This document shows positions 11,402-22,970 of a stretch of DNA of 64,000 nucleotides, piece by piece. Positions within the stretch are counted from its first letter, which is position 1; each line of letters begins with the position of its first letter. This stretch comes from Chlamydoabsidia padenii. Its lineage: Eukaryota > Mucoromycota > Mucoromycetes > Mucorales > Cunninghamellaceae. A program made the translations under genes and the position numbers. The notes under the pieces are model-generated. The model searched no databases. It was given only the letters and a program-made list of their open reading frames with translations, and was not told the origin of the DNA. Where the stretch lies: NCBI GenBank assembly GCA_025330725.1, contig JAIWND010000035.1, forward strand, positions 218,065 to 282,064, written 5' to 3'.

Positions 11402-11416
11402 GTCGGGATTTGAAAT
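11402..11416 (-). promoter_or_regulatory. Orphan CCCG element
   Basis: GTCGGGATTTGAAAT, a very good copy with no recognised gene start nearby (435 bp upstream of the Cys-rich gene start; the other neighbour presents its 3' end). Confidence 0.35.
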
Positions 11417-11814
11417 ATTACAGCCTCTTGCTTTTGTTTTCAGGGGAAAAGTGACAAAAGGAGAAATGATGGTTGGATTCAATCTACCCCATTGTCATAT
11501 ATACATACTTGGGAGCCATTTGAATTTTTTATTTGTTCTTGAATCAAATTGCATTGAAGGGAGGATTAGATCTTTACGACGAGTTTAGTAAAGCGGATTG
11601 TTTCATGAATGAGTGCCACATTCCGTATTATAATGATCCCAGAAGACAATGGTAGCAAATTGCATAAGAAGAACATTAACGCAAGCAAGCATTTTATCAA
11701 ATATCGATTTATTGTATTACAGTTTTATTAAAAAACAAAAAAGGATTTGACCATATAGATTTACATTCATTAATGCAACAAGTCATAAAAAAAACAAAAA
11801 ATACAGATTACAAG

Positions 11815-13724
11815 CTATAGACTATCAACTAGATTGTATGTGGGATAAGTGGGATACCACATATAGCTTGACACCATGGATTCTAGTTCTTCGGGTTTGA
11901 TTTGATCACCTAGATTCGATTCACCTGAAGCCAATGCCTGTTTTGCCACAGCAGTCGCCACCTTTGCACAAACTGTTCTGATATCACAAAGATCCGGCAA
12001 AAGATTCTTGGTCAAGTCTTGGGTTTGAAGCGCCGGAGAGCAATGGCTGAGAGCATCAGCAGCAGCAAATATCATATTATCAGTACAGTGTTTCGCCTTG
12101 CTGACAATACAACCCAACCCAATTCCAGGATATACAAACGCATTGTTGCACTCGGTGATTTCGTAGGTCTTGTTGTTGTAAGTGACTGGATTGAAGGGTG
12201 AGCCTGTTGCCACTATACCTTTTCCATCGGTCTATATACATGATAAGAGAAAGGATGTTAATTACACCCATCACTGCCTTTTCTTCTTCCCATAGATTAT
12301 TAGTCTTACCCATTTCAATAGATCATTTGGTACCGCTTCAGCCAGATGTGTTGGGTTTGATAATGGGAATATAATTGGTGCATCACAATTCGAAGCCATC
12401 TTGCGGATCATCTTTTCGGTGAAGGCTCTGGCTTTAGTTGATGTACCAATTAAAATGGTAGGTTTCGCATTGTCAATTACATCCGAGAGTTGTGGTGCCG
12501 GTATATCATCGCTGAGTTTCCAATGTTGAATATCTTGTTTTGACTTTACATATCTTTGTTGCATTTTATTCACCTTGTATTCATCATTGTCTTCACCTGT
12601 TGTTGTTCTTGTTGTTGCATATTCGTCGTCCATTAATAATCCCGGCTTGTCGATACACCAGATTCGTTTGAGGGCATCCTGTTCTGATAGACCATCTTTT
12701 TGTACAAGATAGCTTGTTATCTCCGTATACATACATATATCAAAAGGAGAGTTAGTTCATTAAAGTAAAGGGAAAATGGTAGAATAATTGTTACCTGATC
12801 AGCAATACCAATGCCAGCAGAGCCACACCCGAAAATGACCACCCGTTGCTCGGCCAAAGTTTCCTTTTTCGAATAAAGAGCAGCAAGCAAAAGAGTCAAA
12901 GTGATTGCACCTGTACCTTGGACATCATCGTTAAAAGTCGCCATCTGAGGTCGGTATTTGTCCAAAAGACGGCGTGCATTGCTGAATCCAAAGTCTTCCC
13001 AGTGTAAAAAGGCATTGGGAAACTTGTTATGCACAGTTTGGACAAAAGTATCCACAAAGTCTTCATAATCTTGACCATGGACCCGCTGATGGCACCAGCC
13101 AAGGTAGAGAGGATCATCTAGTAACTCTTGATTGTTTGTACCAACGTCCAAGACCACTGGTAACACTCGCCCAGGATGAATGCCCGCCATAACTGTATAA
13201 ATGACTAGTTTGGCCACAGAGATACCACTACCACCGACACCTAACATGGATAAGTACACAAGAGAGTGGATCATGTTAGTTAGTTTATGAGTGATGGTGA
13301 CATGTTTATATCTTTTTACTATACCTTGATCACCAATACCTAATATTTCTTCAGAGTCCGTCACCACAATCAAATCGATATCAGTAGTGGCAATGCTATT
13401 TTGTAAAGCCCCTTCAATCATCAGATCTTGTATGTTTTCCTTTTCAGGGAAGGCGAGGAAGATGCCCCGGGGTCTACGAAATAGATGAGAATACTGTGAA
13501 ACATGATGTCAGTCCATTGTTATTCTTTTTTCTATTTGATATCATCCAGAGTACGTGCTTACCTTTTCTATATATTCCCCTTCAGTAGGTGTATATATCA
13601 CAGGTAAGACCTTGACCAAGTATTCCAAGATAAACCGATAAAATAATACTTCATTTTGATCATGTATGCCTATGTTAAAATGGGGAGGGGATGGGAAGGT
13701 TAGCTGTCAGCGTTTCCTATTTCT

Positions 13725-13758
<34 letters not shown>

Positions 13759-14031
13759 ACTTTGTAAAAAGTTATTTTTACGAATGTCACAATCAATCAA
13801 ATCATACTGTTCACCAACCCGAATTAATTGTTGTTCCAAAGTGTCAACTTGATAAGGTAGTAAACTGTTGAGACGAAAGGTGTCACGTTCCGTTTTAGAG
13901 AAGGCGGAACCTTTGTTGAGCAAGGGTCGATCCAAAAGAGCTTGACCGATAAGTATTGTATTCACGAAGGGTCGATTTCTTGACGTATCACCATAGTCGT
14001 ATAGCTTTTTGTATTGGTTTGATGGTAGCAT
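11815..14031 (-). CDS. Malic enzyme (malate oxidative decarboxylase)
   Basis: Six exons (14031-13761, 13669-13563, 13493-13325, 13240-12795, 12720-12310, 12231-11815) give about 606 aa. The enzyme converts malate to pyruvate and CO2 with NAD(P)H. Visible landmarks are RPLLNKGSAFSKTERD, FYRFILEYLVKVLPVIYTPTEGEY, IVVTDSEEILGIGDQG, LPVVLDVGTNN, FEDFG-type HWEDFGFSNA, FNDDVQGTGA and the dinucleotide loop FGCGSAGIGIAD; FPLSNPTHLAEA and ATGSPFNPV follow. An in-frame ATG at 14106 would add 25 hydrophobic residues. I prefer 14031 because a promoter element at 14142-14154 would then lie about 115 bp upstream. Without a clear mitochondrial presequence, a cytosolic enzyme is plausible. NAD versus NADP use cannot be told. 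Confidence 0.92.
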
Positions 14032-14141
14032 GTGTATCAAAAGGTAATGGTAAAGCTTGGTTAATGATAATAAAAAAAGTAGGAAGAGAGAGAGAGAGAA
14101 AATCATTTTATGCGTTCCCCCCCCCGAATAAAGTACAAAAG

Positions 14142-14154
14142 TTAAAATCCCGAC
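14142..14154 (+). promoter_or_regulatory. CCCG element between malic enzyme and small ORF
   Basis: TTAAAATCCCGAC, about 115 bp from the malic enzyme ATG and about 85 bp before the candidate plus-strand peptide ATG, so it could serve either or both. Confidence 0.5.
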
Positions 14155-14234
14155 ACACAGTTCTCACACTTTTTTCACTTTCTTTCACTTGACTTTCCAT
14201 TCCACTGCTCTCGAAACCATCGGTGATATTATTA

Positions 14235-14422
14235 ATGCGTACTGTATTAGGTACAAGAATGATACTGAAGGAAACAAGTGTGAAGTCATTAGCGTACAGG
14301 ACTCTTCAGGTAAAATGTAAATCATGGGAGACTACGGGTTGACCAACTAATCTTGATTGATTTTATATCGGTAGTTTACCTGCACAAAACAATATCAGCG
14401 AATCCACGACGACGATGACTGA
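14235..14422 (+). CDS. Possible 40-aa peptide gene with one intron
   Basis: The ATG at 14235 opens a 25-codon exon (14235-14309) ending CAG before GTAAAA. A 65-nt intron with an ACTAAT branch-like site ends at TATATCGGTAG, and 15 more codons reach TGA at 14420-14422 (exon 14375-14422). The peptide starts MRTVLGTRMILKETSVKS and ends HDDDD. The first 30 residues are rich in Arg/Lys with almost no acidic residues, like a mitochondrial presequence. A good promoter element lies about 85 bp upstream. Against it: the product is very short, no family is recognised, and another frame is open downstream (14410-14727), so exons may be missing. Confidence 0.35.
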
Positions 14423-14905
14423 ATTGGCACTTCTTCAACAAGCGACGTGATAAAGATCTATCTTGGTCTACGCCATCCTGTAAACAACCTTTACACCTTT
14501 TGGGACTCAATAAGCACATCTGGATGAAAGACAACTCGCTGGGGGGGGGATACATCATTCAACTTCAACGTCGGATCATACACACGCACACCAAGGCTCC
14601 GAAAACAAAATCATTAACACCAGTACTGGTAATACTACGTAACGGATTTAATCACCATTTAATACTAGCTGGCATATACAAAGGTAAAAGTAAACGGGTA
14701 CTCATCCTTTTTGCATACAATAGATAGTCTCTCAAGTATGTCATATACTCTGGATCCAAATTGGTTTAGTTTATCTTTTTTTTTAACTCTTATGCAAATA
14801 AACCATTTTATGACTTTTTTATTCAATGTGATGATTGTACTTTTTACCTTGCCCTTTGTCTCATGCTTCATGCGGATTATCTTTTTCCGACTGTTGGTAG
14901 GTGGA

Positions 14906-14918
14906 GCGGCGGTTAAAA
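14906..14918 (-). promoter_or_regulatory. CCCG-like promoter element and TATA box of CUE-domain gene
   Basis: GCGGCGGTTAAAA, a loose copy, followed 13 bp later by GTATAAAAA. The ATG is at 15047, after a 67-nt T run. Confidence 0.4.
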
Positions 14919-14944
14919 TAAGCGACTAGTGTATAAAAATCTAT

Positions 14945-14947
<3 letters not shown>

Positions 14948-15014
<67 letters not shown>
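14948..15014. repeat. 67-nt poly-T tract
   Basis: An uninterrupted run of about 67 T, ending 32 bp before the ATG of the CUE-domain gene, probably in its 5' UTR or core promoter. Confidence 0.9.
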
Positions 15015-15046
15015 CTCTTCTTTCTTTAATTCTACTTTACATCTTA

Positions 15047-15961
15047 ATGTCCCATAATCCCTTCCTTGTCACAAAAGTCAATACACTACGGGATGCATTT
15101 CCTACTGTCGATCCCGCCACTCTCGAAAACACTTTATGGTCAGAAAATGGCGATATGAACAAAACCTTTGAACGACTACTTGCAATTACTGATCCGGATG
15201 CAGCTCCTGACCCTCCTCCTCGTGTAAGAGCATCTTCCACCATCTCTCTTCCACCTAATCCTCCACCTCGTATTCGACCACCGTCCATATCTAGTCATCA
15301 GGTAAACTCCTTCCCTCATAAACTTGTAGACTACCTCATATACTGATATATTTTTATATTTTTTTTTTATATATCTGCCTTTTAATATCAGAGACCTTTA
15401 CCTACTCCACCCGCGTGTGCCAAGCCAAATCTACAAACTGTACGGGAGGAGTTGGCTCAGTGGCGCCAAGAACTTTCTAATGATAGGGACAGACGTCACA
15501 CAAACCGAAGAACTCCTCGAAGGCATACTTCCCATTCTGGTAAGTATAAAGGGGTATACAAAAAAAAAAAAAAAGTAATCACTTACCAACTCTTGTTTAA
15601 TCAATAAAGTAGGTTTACGAAACTCTTCGACTTCGAACTATGAATTACAAAGTAAGGCTATATACTCTTTATATGGATACTATTGACTGACCAACATCTT
15701 GTGTATATCTTTTTTATGATAGGTAGCTATAAAGATAACTATTCGATCCGGGACATTGTTAACGAAGGAAGTACAGGTAAAAAGATAAGAACAAAAGGGG
15801 GAGGGAGGGAAAAAAAACCGATAGGAAGAATGCTCCATCCAGTCATTATGTGATTCTAATCTTGTTTATGTTTACATAATTGATCCAGCGGCAATAAAAG
15901 CAGCAACGACTATATATGATCGATTCCTTACTGCCCACAATGTTTATGGAAACTCACAGTT

Positions 15962-15998
<37 letters not shown>

Positions 15999-16488
15999 AG
16001 GTCCTCATCCAACTATGTCTACAATCAAAGGTACATAGCCATCATCTCTTGGCAAAACATAAAAAAAAAAAACTGACCAGCTTCTTTTTTATTTATAGTA
16101 ACAACACCAGTCCGAATCTGTATTCTCAATCATCATCAACAACATCACATAATCGACCTTCTTTATCAGCATCGACGAATCGACCCTTACCCCGCACTCC
16201 ACAACAAGATCATACAAGTAACAATGGTAAAAACGGCATACATGAAAAGAAAATAATCGGTGACACAAGCCCATTGCTCAGGACTAACTCGGGCGGGGGT
16301 TTTTTTTTTTTTTTTTTTTTTTTTTGTAACGTCTCGCAGGGTCTGTACCACGGAATCCATTTGACAGCTCTGAACAGGCTGATGCTCTACCACCACCAAC
16401 TTACGAAGCAAGAGAGCATGATAGGCTGATTGATCCAATGGACGCCGATCGTATATTATTACATCAAACCTCATCCCATACATCCTAA
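15047..16488 (+). CDS. CUE-domain protein with PPxY-type motif
   Basis: Seven exons (15047-15301, 15392-15539, 15613-15651, 15723-15776, 15889-16030, 16099-16226, 16340-16488) give about 304 aa. Residues about 8-48 match a ubiquitin-binding CUE domain: VNTLRDAFPTVDPATLENTL, then the helix with MNKTFERLLAI. Proline-rich stretches (about 55-95), an Arg-rich segment, a poly-Ser run and Ser/Thr/Asn-rich sequence follow. The C-terminal DALPPPTYEAREHD contains a PPxY-like sequence that could bind WW domains of Rsp5-type ligases. A ubiquitin adaptor role in trafficking is inferred from this arrangement. The N-terminal similarity to Cue5-type adaptors is only at domain level. Confidence 0.75.
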
Positions 16489-16531
16489 TTGGACCCTCTT
16501 TGTAACATCCATCATAAAATAATAGTGTTAA

Positions 16532-16558
16532 ATAGTATAGTATAGTATAGTATAGTAT
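16532..16558. repeat. Pentanucleotide repeat (TATAG)n
   Basis: About five tandem copies of TATAG in the 3' region of the CUE-domain gene. Confidence 0.85.
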
Positions 16559-16703
16559 TTTTATTACCTGTTATAGTTTATATCCATTGTCCCTTTTACT
16601 CCTTAAATCAATAAAATATCATCATTTAAACAATCATCATCATCATCAATCGTCTATATGTGTCATCACATCTTGTCTGTTTCTTTTTATTTCATTGGGA
16701 TAT

Positions 16704-16707
<4 letters not shown>

Positions 16708-16745
<38 letters not shown>
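16708..16745. repeat. (TA)n microsatellite
   Basis: About 18 AT dinucleotides between the convergent 3' ends of the CUE-domain and amidohydrolase genes. Confidence 0.9.
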
Positions 16746-16750
<5 letters not shown>

Positions 16751-16769
16751 CTATAGACTAACTAGTAAA

Positions 16770-19700
16770 CTAAAAGATATCATCAGGGTTGACACACAGA
16801 GGACCATCATGACCACCACCATTAACCATCAGTACCCGAGTCCCAAATTCGAAAGGATTTCCATTATAGGCCACAAAGTCAGCCTTTCGGTGTAGTTGAA
16901 TTCGTCCAATGTGATGATCCAGTCCAAACATATCTGCAATATTCCAGGTCACCAGTCCCACAGCTTGTTCAATCGTCATATCCCGATTGTGTGCCAAATT
17001 CCAACCTGCTTCCCAGATCAAGTTGCGTGCATCACCGTTGTCGACATCTGTGCTTCCAATACCTACTTGTACACCGTGTTTCAAGAGAATATCCAGCACC
17101 GTATCTTTTGTATAAGGATGTCCAGGTAAGCAACGTCGTTGGGACCACAAGGCAGGAAAACATCTTGCTGGCATGAGAATCACAGGGATCGACGATTGTT
17201 TCAAGTGAGCCACCACGAGATGAGCTTCAGCACCACCCAAAATAATGAATTGGATCGAATGACCTAGTTCTTTCTTGAGTTGTCGCTTCATTTGAATGAT
17301 GGATGCAATTTCGTCCTTGTTGTCTACTTGTACTACCACTGGAAGGTGTCCGTGCGCCGCTTGTGCAAATACATTGGTTGTTGTGTTTCCGTTGGCGTTT
17401 GATGTCAAGAGTCGTCGAATGCCAGCAATTTGTTGAGATATAGTATGTTTGCCATCATAGTTGATGACAAAATGAAGAGCAGCATCTTCTTTGATAAGGG
17501 AATCATCGGTATCCAGTACTAGATTAAAATAAAAAGGAGATCATCAGTTAGTCATCGGCCTTTTCCCTTTTTTTTTTTTCTTTTTTTTTTACCTGTATTT
17601 TTCACTCCTATTCTGGCCGCAACAGAGACACCCGCGAGTGGTAATGTGCCGATCAAAGGTTGGGACAAAGTAGTCGTCACACCTTCATCACGAGCAATTC
17701 ATCGTTAGTGATCACTTCTATCATGGTGTGTCTTATATTTACCTGCTTGGAATGCTTTGCGCATATGTAGACCACCCATCTTGATACCATCAACAGCTCG
17801 GGTGACCGTGTCCGCCAGTTTCCCATCCTGAATATCATTTGATGACCTCCCATCCATGGTCGTTTCTTCAGATTGTATTTCAATCAATCCCAAAGGCACA
17901 CCAGAAGATACAATACCCTATAATTTCAATGTAATGAATATCAAGGAGAAGGAGTGAGATTCTATATTTTGCATAAAAAAAGATATATATATATAGATAT
18001 CATTGTTCTTACCGGAATCACGACAGCACCATTCATATCAAATACAGGACTTGATGTAGGCCAGTCAACTTGATCCCGATTACAATCATGTCCAGCACAA
18101 ATCACCACTTCATCTTGTACCACCAAAAAGATATCTTGATTCGAAGTAGATACACCATTATGGCGACGATATTCTTGTTCAGGTCCCATAATCAAGTGGT
18201 CAATGTTTCGCAAAACAAAAGACCGCACTCCTTCAGAGCAAGCATCCGCCATACGTATCGGGTTGTTTAATCCATGGTCTTCCAGATGCATTGATCCAGT
18301 AGGTCGTTCGCGAAGGGTTGCATCATCCTTTGGTGTGTTGGGTAAATTGCTATTATAGGTATCATCCATCAAAAATCGTTCGTCAATCACTTCTTCAACG
18401 TCTTTGGCCCATGATTTGTGGAAGTCCATGATTTCCCCGTCGATAATCACTTTTCGAGGTCGTGCACCTAGTCGTAAAGGATGGCGTTCCCAGATTACAA
18501 TGTCAGCGTCTTTTCCTTCTTGAATACTTTTTAAAATAGAGAGAGAGAGGGGGGGGGGATGAGTTTGATACTGTATTTTTTTTTATACTAATGATCTTAC
18601 CTTCCAATACGGTGACCTACACCCAAAGCATTAGCAGGAATACTTGTCAAAGCTGACAATGCCTTGTGTTCATCGAATCCATAATGATAAGCCTTTTGAG
18701 CTTCATGTACAAGATCCCTCTATGTGCATACATTCAAAAAGATTAGGTAATCAACTTTTAATCAGTGTATCACTAATTCACTTACCGCATTCATCACCGG
18801 ATGGTCACTCTTAAAAGCAACAGGAATACCAGCATCTGTCAGGATATCAGGTGCATGGACATTTTGAGACCAACCTTCTTGCTTTTTTGGTCATTTTGTA
18901 ATAGGTAATGAGGTTGGATGTGTTAGTTTTCGATTTATGTCAGCCCCCCCCTCTAGTTTGTTTTTTCCCTTCTTACCTTGTATCCCCACATATCTATAGA
19001 CAGAGAAGTAAAAAAAAAAAAAAAAAAAAAAAAAACACATGTTAGATTGACCCCAGTTTCTGTGATTTGACTATATTTATATATACCTGCAAAAGTAGCC
19101 ACAGTGATGTTGTTTTTTGCGCGTTTGAGTATTTCAGGTACTTGCCAAGCAGAGAGAGCATGATGGAAGGCGGCAATTTCAAAATCATATTCCAAGGAGT
19201 GATGAACCATGGCTTCGAAATCTTGAGGTAGATAGCAATGCACATTCAATTTGACATCCCCACGCAATAATGCCACCAGGCTTTCCAATTCAAGGGCCTC
19301 TGGGAATCGGTCGGATAGTCGTGTAGAACCTTGATTCGATTGTTGATCCAGGCGTTCAGCAGCATCACACCAGTCATCTTGGGCACGAAGTAGATCACGG
19401 GCTTGTTCAAACCTTTTTCGGAAGAGATATCCTTCGCCCATTCCTATTCATCGCACAGATAGAGTTAGTAAACTAGGCACCGCCTTTCTCTGTTATATCT
19501 ATTCTGTCTTACTTGTCATAGGCATTTTGTTCAATGCACCACCATAATAAGATTTCGGATTTTCACCACAAGCCATTTTCATATACCGATGGACGATTTC
19601 TTGATCTTCTTTAGACACTCCTGCGCCAATCAACATATCATAAACAGATAAAGAGGGTACGGGCCGGAGTTTCACTACAGCTGCTTCACCGCCCATCAAA

Positions 19701-20654
19701 TTACCGGAACCTATCAAAATAAAGAATTATACTTTTTAGCATATCATCCATATCCTATTTATCATTATCAATGTTTACCTGGTAAGATCAAACTAGTTGT
19801 AATACCACCACTGGCCACAATCTTGATTGCACTGTCACTTGGGTTGAAGGCATCAAAGACCCTCACCTAGATAAAGAAGAGAAGGTTATTGATCGGTAAT
19901 TAAAATGTTGTACCTGTTTTTTTAAATAAATAAAAAAACTTACAAAAGGAGTTGTTGGATTGGTCATTTCATTACCATCAGTAGTCGCGTCCAAGCTAGG
20001 AAGAGATTCAACACCCATATGTGAATGCATATCCACAATACCTATGATAATAATCTGGTGAGTCAGTATTACAAGACCAAGCAGATGCTTTTTATTTTTC
20101 CTTTTTCTTCCTATTTGCTTACCTGGTGTAACCACACGTTGTTCGGCGTCCAAAATGGTCGTTGCATCTCCATAGGTAAGATTGGTTCCCACCGCCTTGA
20201 TAAGACCATCCTCGACCAAGACATCACCATCCACGTAACGATCACCAAGCCAAATATGACCATTTTTAATCAAGAGAGATTTGCCAACACTTGAAGAACT
20301 TGCTCTAGGGTTTCGATGGCGTACACGAGTAGTGTTTGTAAAACTAGAGGCACGTTCCTTGATATCACGACATTGACCAAGGCCTTGTTGGAGAGAAGAC
20401 AAGGAGATACCAGGAGAGACCACGTCATTTTCAAAAGAGACGCCACTTTGCAAGTAAACAGTGTTGTACCCGGTTAATGATGCCTGAGGAAGTTGTCGTG
20501 AGAGAAGTAGACAAGATGCACCAATGACAACAGCGGCACCAAGGGTCAAAGCCAGTTTTGTTGTACGTTTTGATGTAGATTTAGGCACAGAGTGTTCAGA
20601 TTGAAGTAAAGGCATGGTTACATCCCTGTATAAATGGTCAGCCTTCTTTTTCAT
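16770..20654 (-). CDS. Membrane-anchored tandem amidohydrolase
   Basis: Twelve exons (20654-20123, 20041-19944, 19866-19779, 19710-19513, 19443-19087, 18993-18977, 18881-18786, 18719-18601, 18526-18013, 17917-17743, 17682-17593, 17518-16770) give about 1010 aa. One N-terminal membrane segment (about residues 35-55, KLALTLGAAVVIGASCLLL) suggests a type II protein with a lumenal or extracellular body. The first amidohydrolase unit (about 120-690) has SLLIKNGHIWLGD, the metal motif VDMHSHMG (HxH), SGGITTS, NVHCYLP, AFHHALSAW, FKSDHPVM, SIPANALGVGHRIG and GKDADIVIWERHP. A second half (about 740-1010) repeats the C-terminal pattern (GIGSTDVDNGDARNL, EQAVGLVTWNIADMFGL, IGRIQLHRKADFVAYNG) but has no HxH. 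The superfamily is clear; the substrate (imidazolone-, dipeptide- or sugar-like) is not. Confidence 0.85.
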
Positions 20655-20712
20655 GGCAAGAAGTAATTGAATAAAAAAAAAAAAGAGGGAAGAAAAGATG
20701 CAGAAAGAAAAA

Positions 20713-20727
20713 GGCGGGGAACTAAAT
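20713..20727 (-). promoter_or_regulatory. CCCG-like element in amidohydrolase/ATP2 divergent promoter
   Basis: GGCGGGGAACTAAAT, a loose copy between the two divergent genes, 60 bp from one ATG and 135 bp from the other. Confidence 0.35.
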
Positions 20728-20859
20728 TTTTGTAGCCCACGGCTGAATTTATCGCTTCTCCGAAAGGAGGACTGTTCTTTGGGGGGGGGGGGGAGATCCC
20801 TGCTCAAGAGCTCATATTTTTTTTTCTTCCCTCCTTTTTTTTTTTTTTTTCCATAAACG

Positions 20860-22640
<1,781 letters not shown>

Positions 22641-22847
22641 ATTAGAATAGTGTAGTCATCTAGTCGTTATTGTTTTTTGTTGTTGTATAGAAAAATAAAG
22701 AATGATTGGTACTTTTTACCCAAATGAATGGTTTGGAAAAGAGGGGCGGGATTGTTTACGTTGGGATTGCCTTTTATGGGGTTGCCTTGGTTACCTATTC
22801 TTTTTTTTATATGGTTTTTTGTTATTGTTTTCTTCCTCTTCCACTTT

Positions 22848-22881
<34 letters not shown>

Positions 22882-22970
22882 CTTCTTTTCTTCTTCTTCT
22901 GCCGACTTTTTTACATTCAATCCTTTTGTACTTATACTTAAATACCAATACCTACGTATATATATCCGTC
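22641..22970. other. Spacer between ATP2 and disordered-protein gene
   Basis: The ATP2 3' UTR with an AAAATAAAG signal near 22691, then a CCCG element at 22745-22754 and pyrimidine-rich tracts leading to the next ATG. Confidence 0.5.
22745..22754 (-). promoter_or_regulatory. CCCG-like element upstream of disordered-protein gene
   Basis: GGCGGGATTG, about 220 bp before the ATG at 22971; a short match. Confidence 0.3.

Larger units (their letters stand above)
10968..11814. other. Intergenic spacer with two promoter elements
   Basis: No coding frame with splice support. Contains the recurrent element at 11072-11086 and again, inverted, at 11402-11416. Confidence 0.5.
14423..15046. other. Spacer upstream of CUE-domain gene
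   Basis: One frame stays open from about 14410 to 14727 without a good start. A CCCG-like element (14906-14918), a TATA-like GTATAAAAA at 14931 and a very long T run precede the CUE gene. Confidence 0.4.

Noticed and set aside
14032..14106. 25-residue hydrophobic extension of malic enzyme
   Set aside because: It would place the promoter element only about 40 bp upstream and give an anchor unusual for malic enzymes. The shorter start fits better, though this is not proven.
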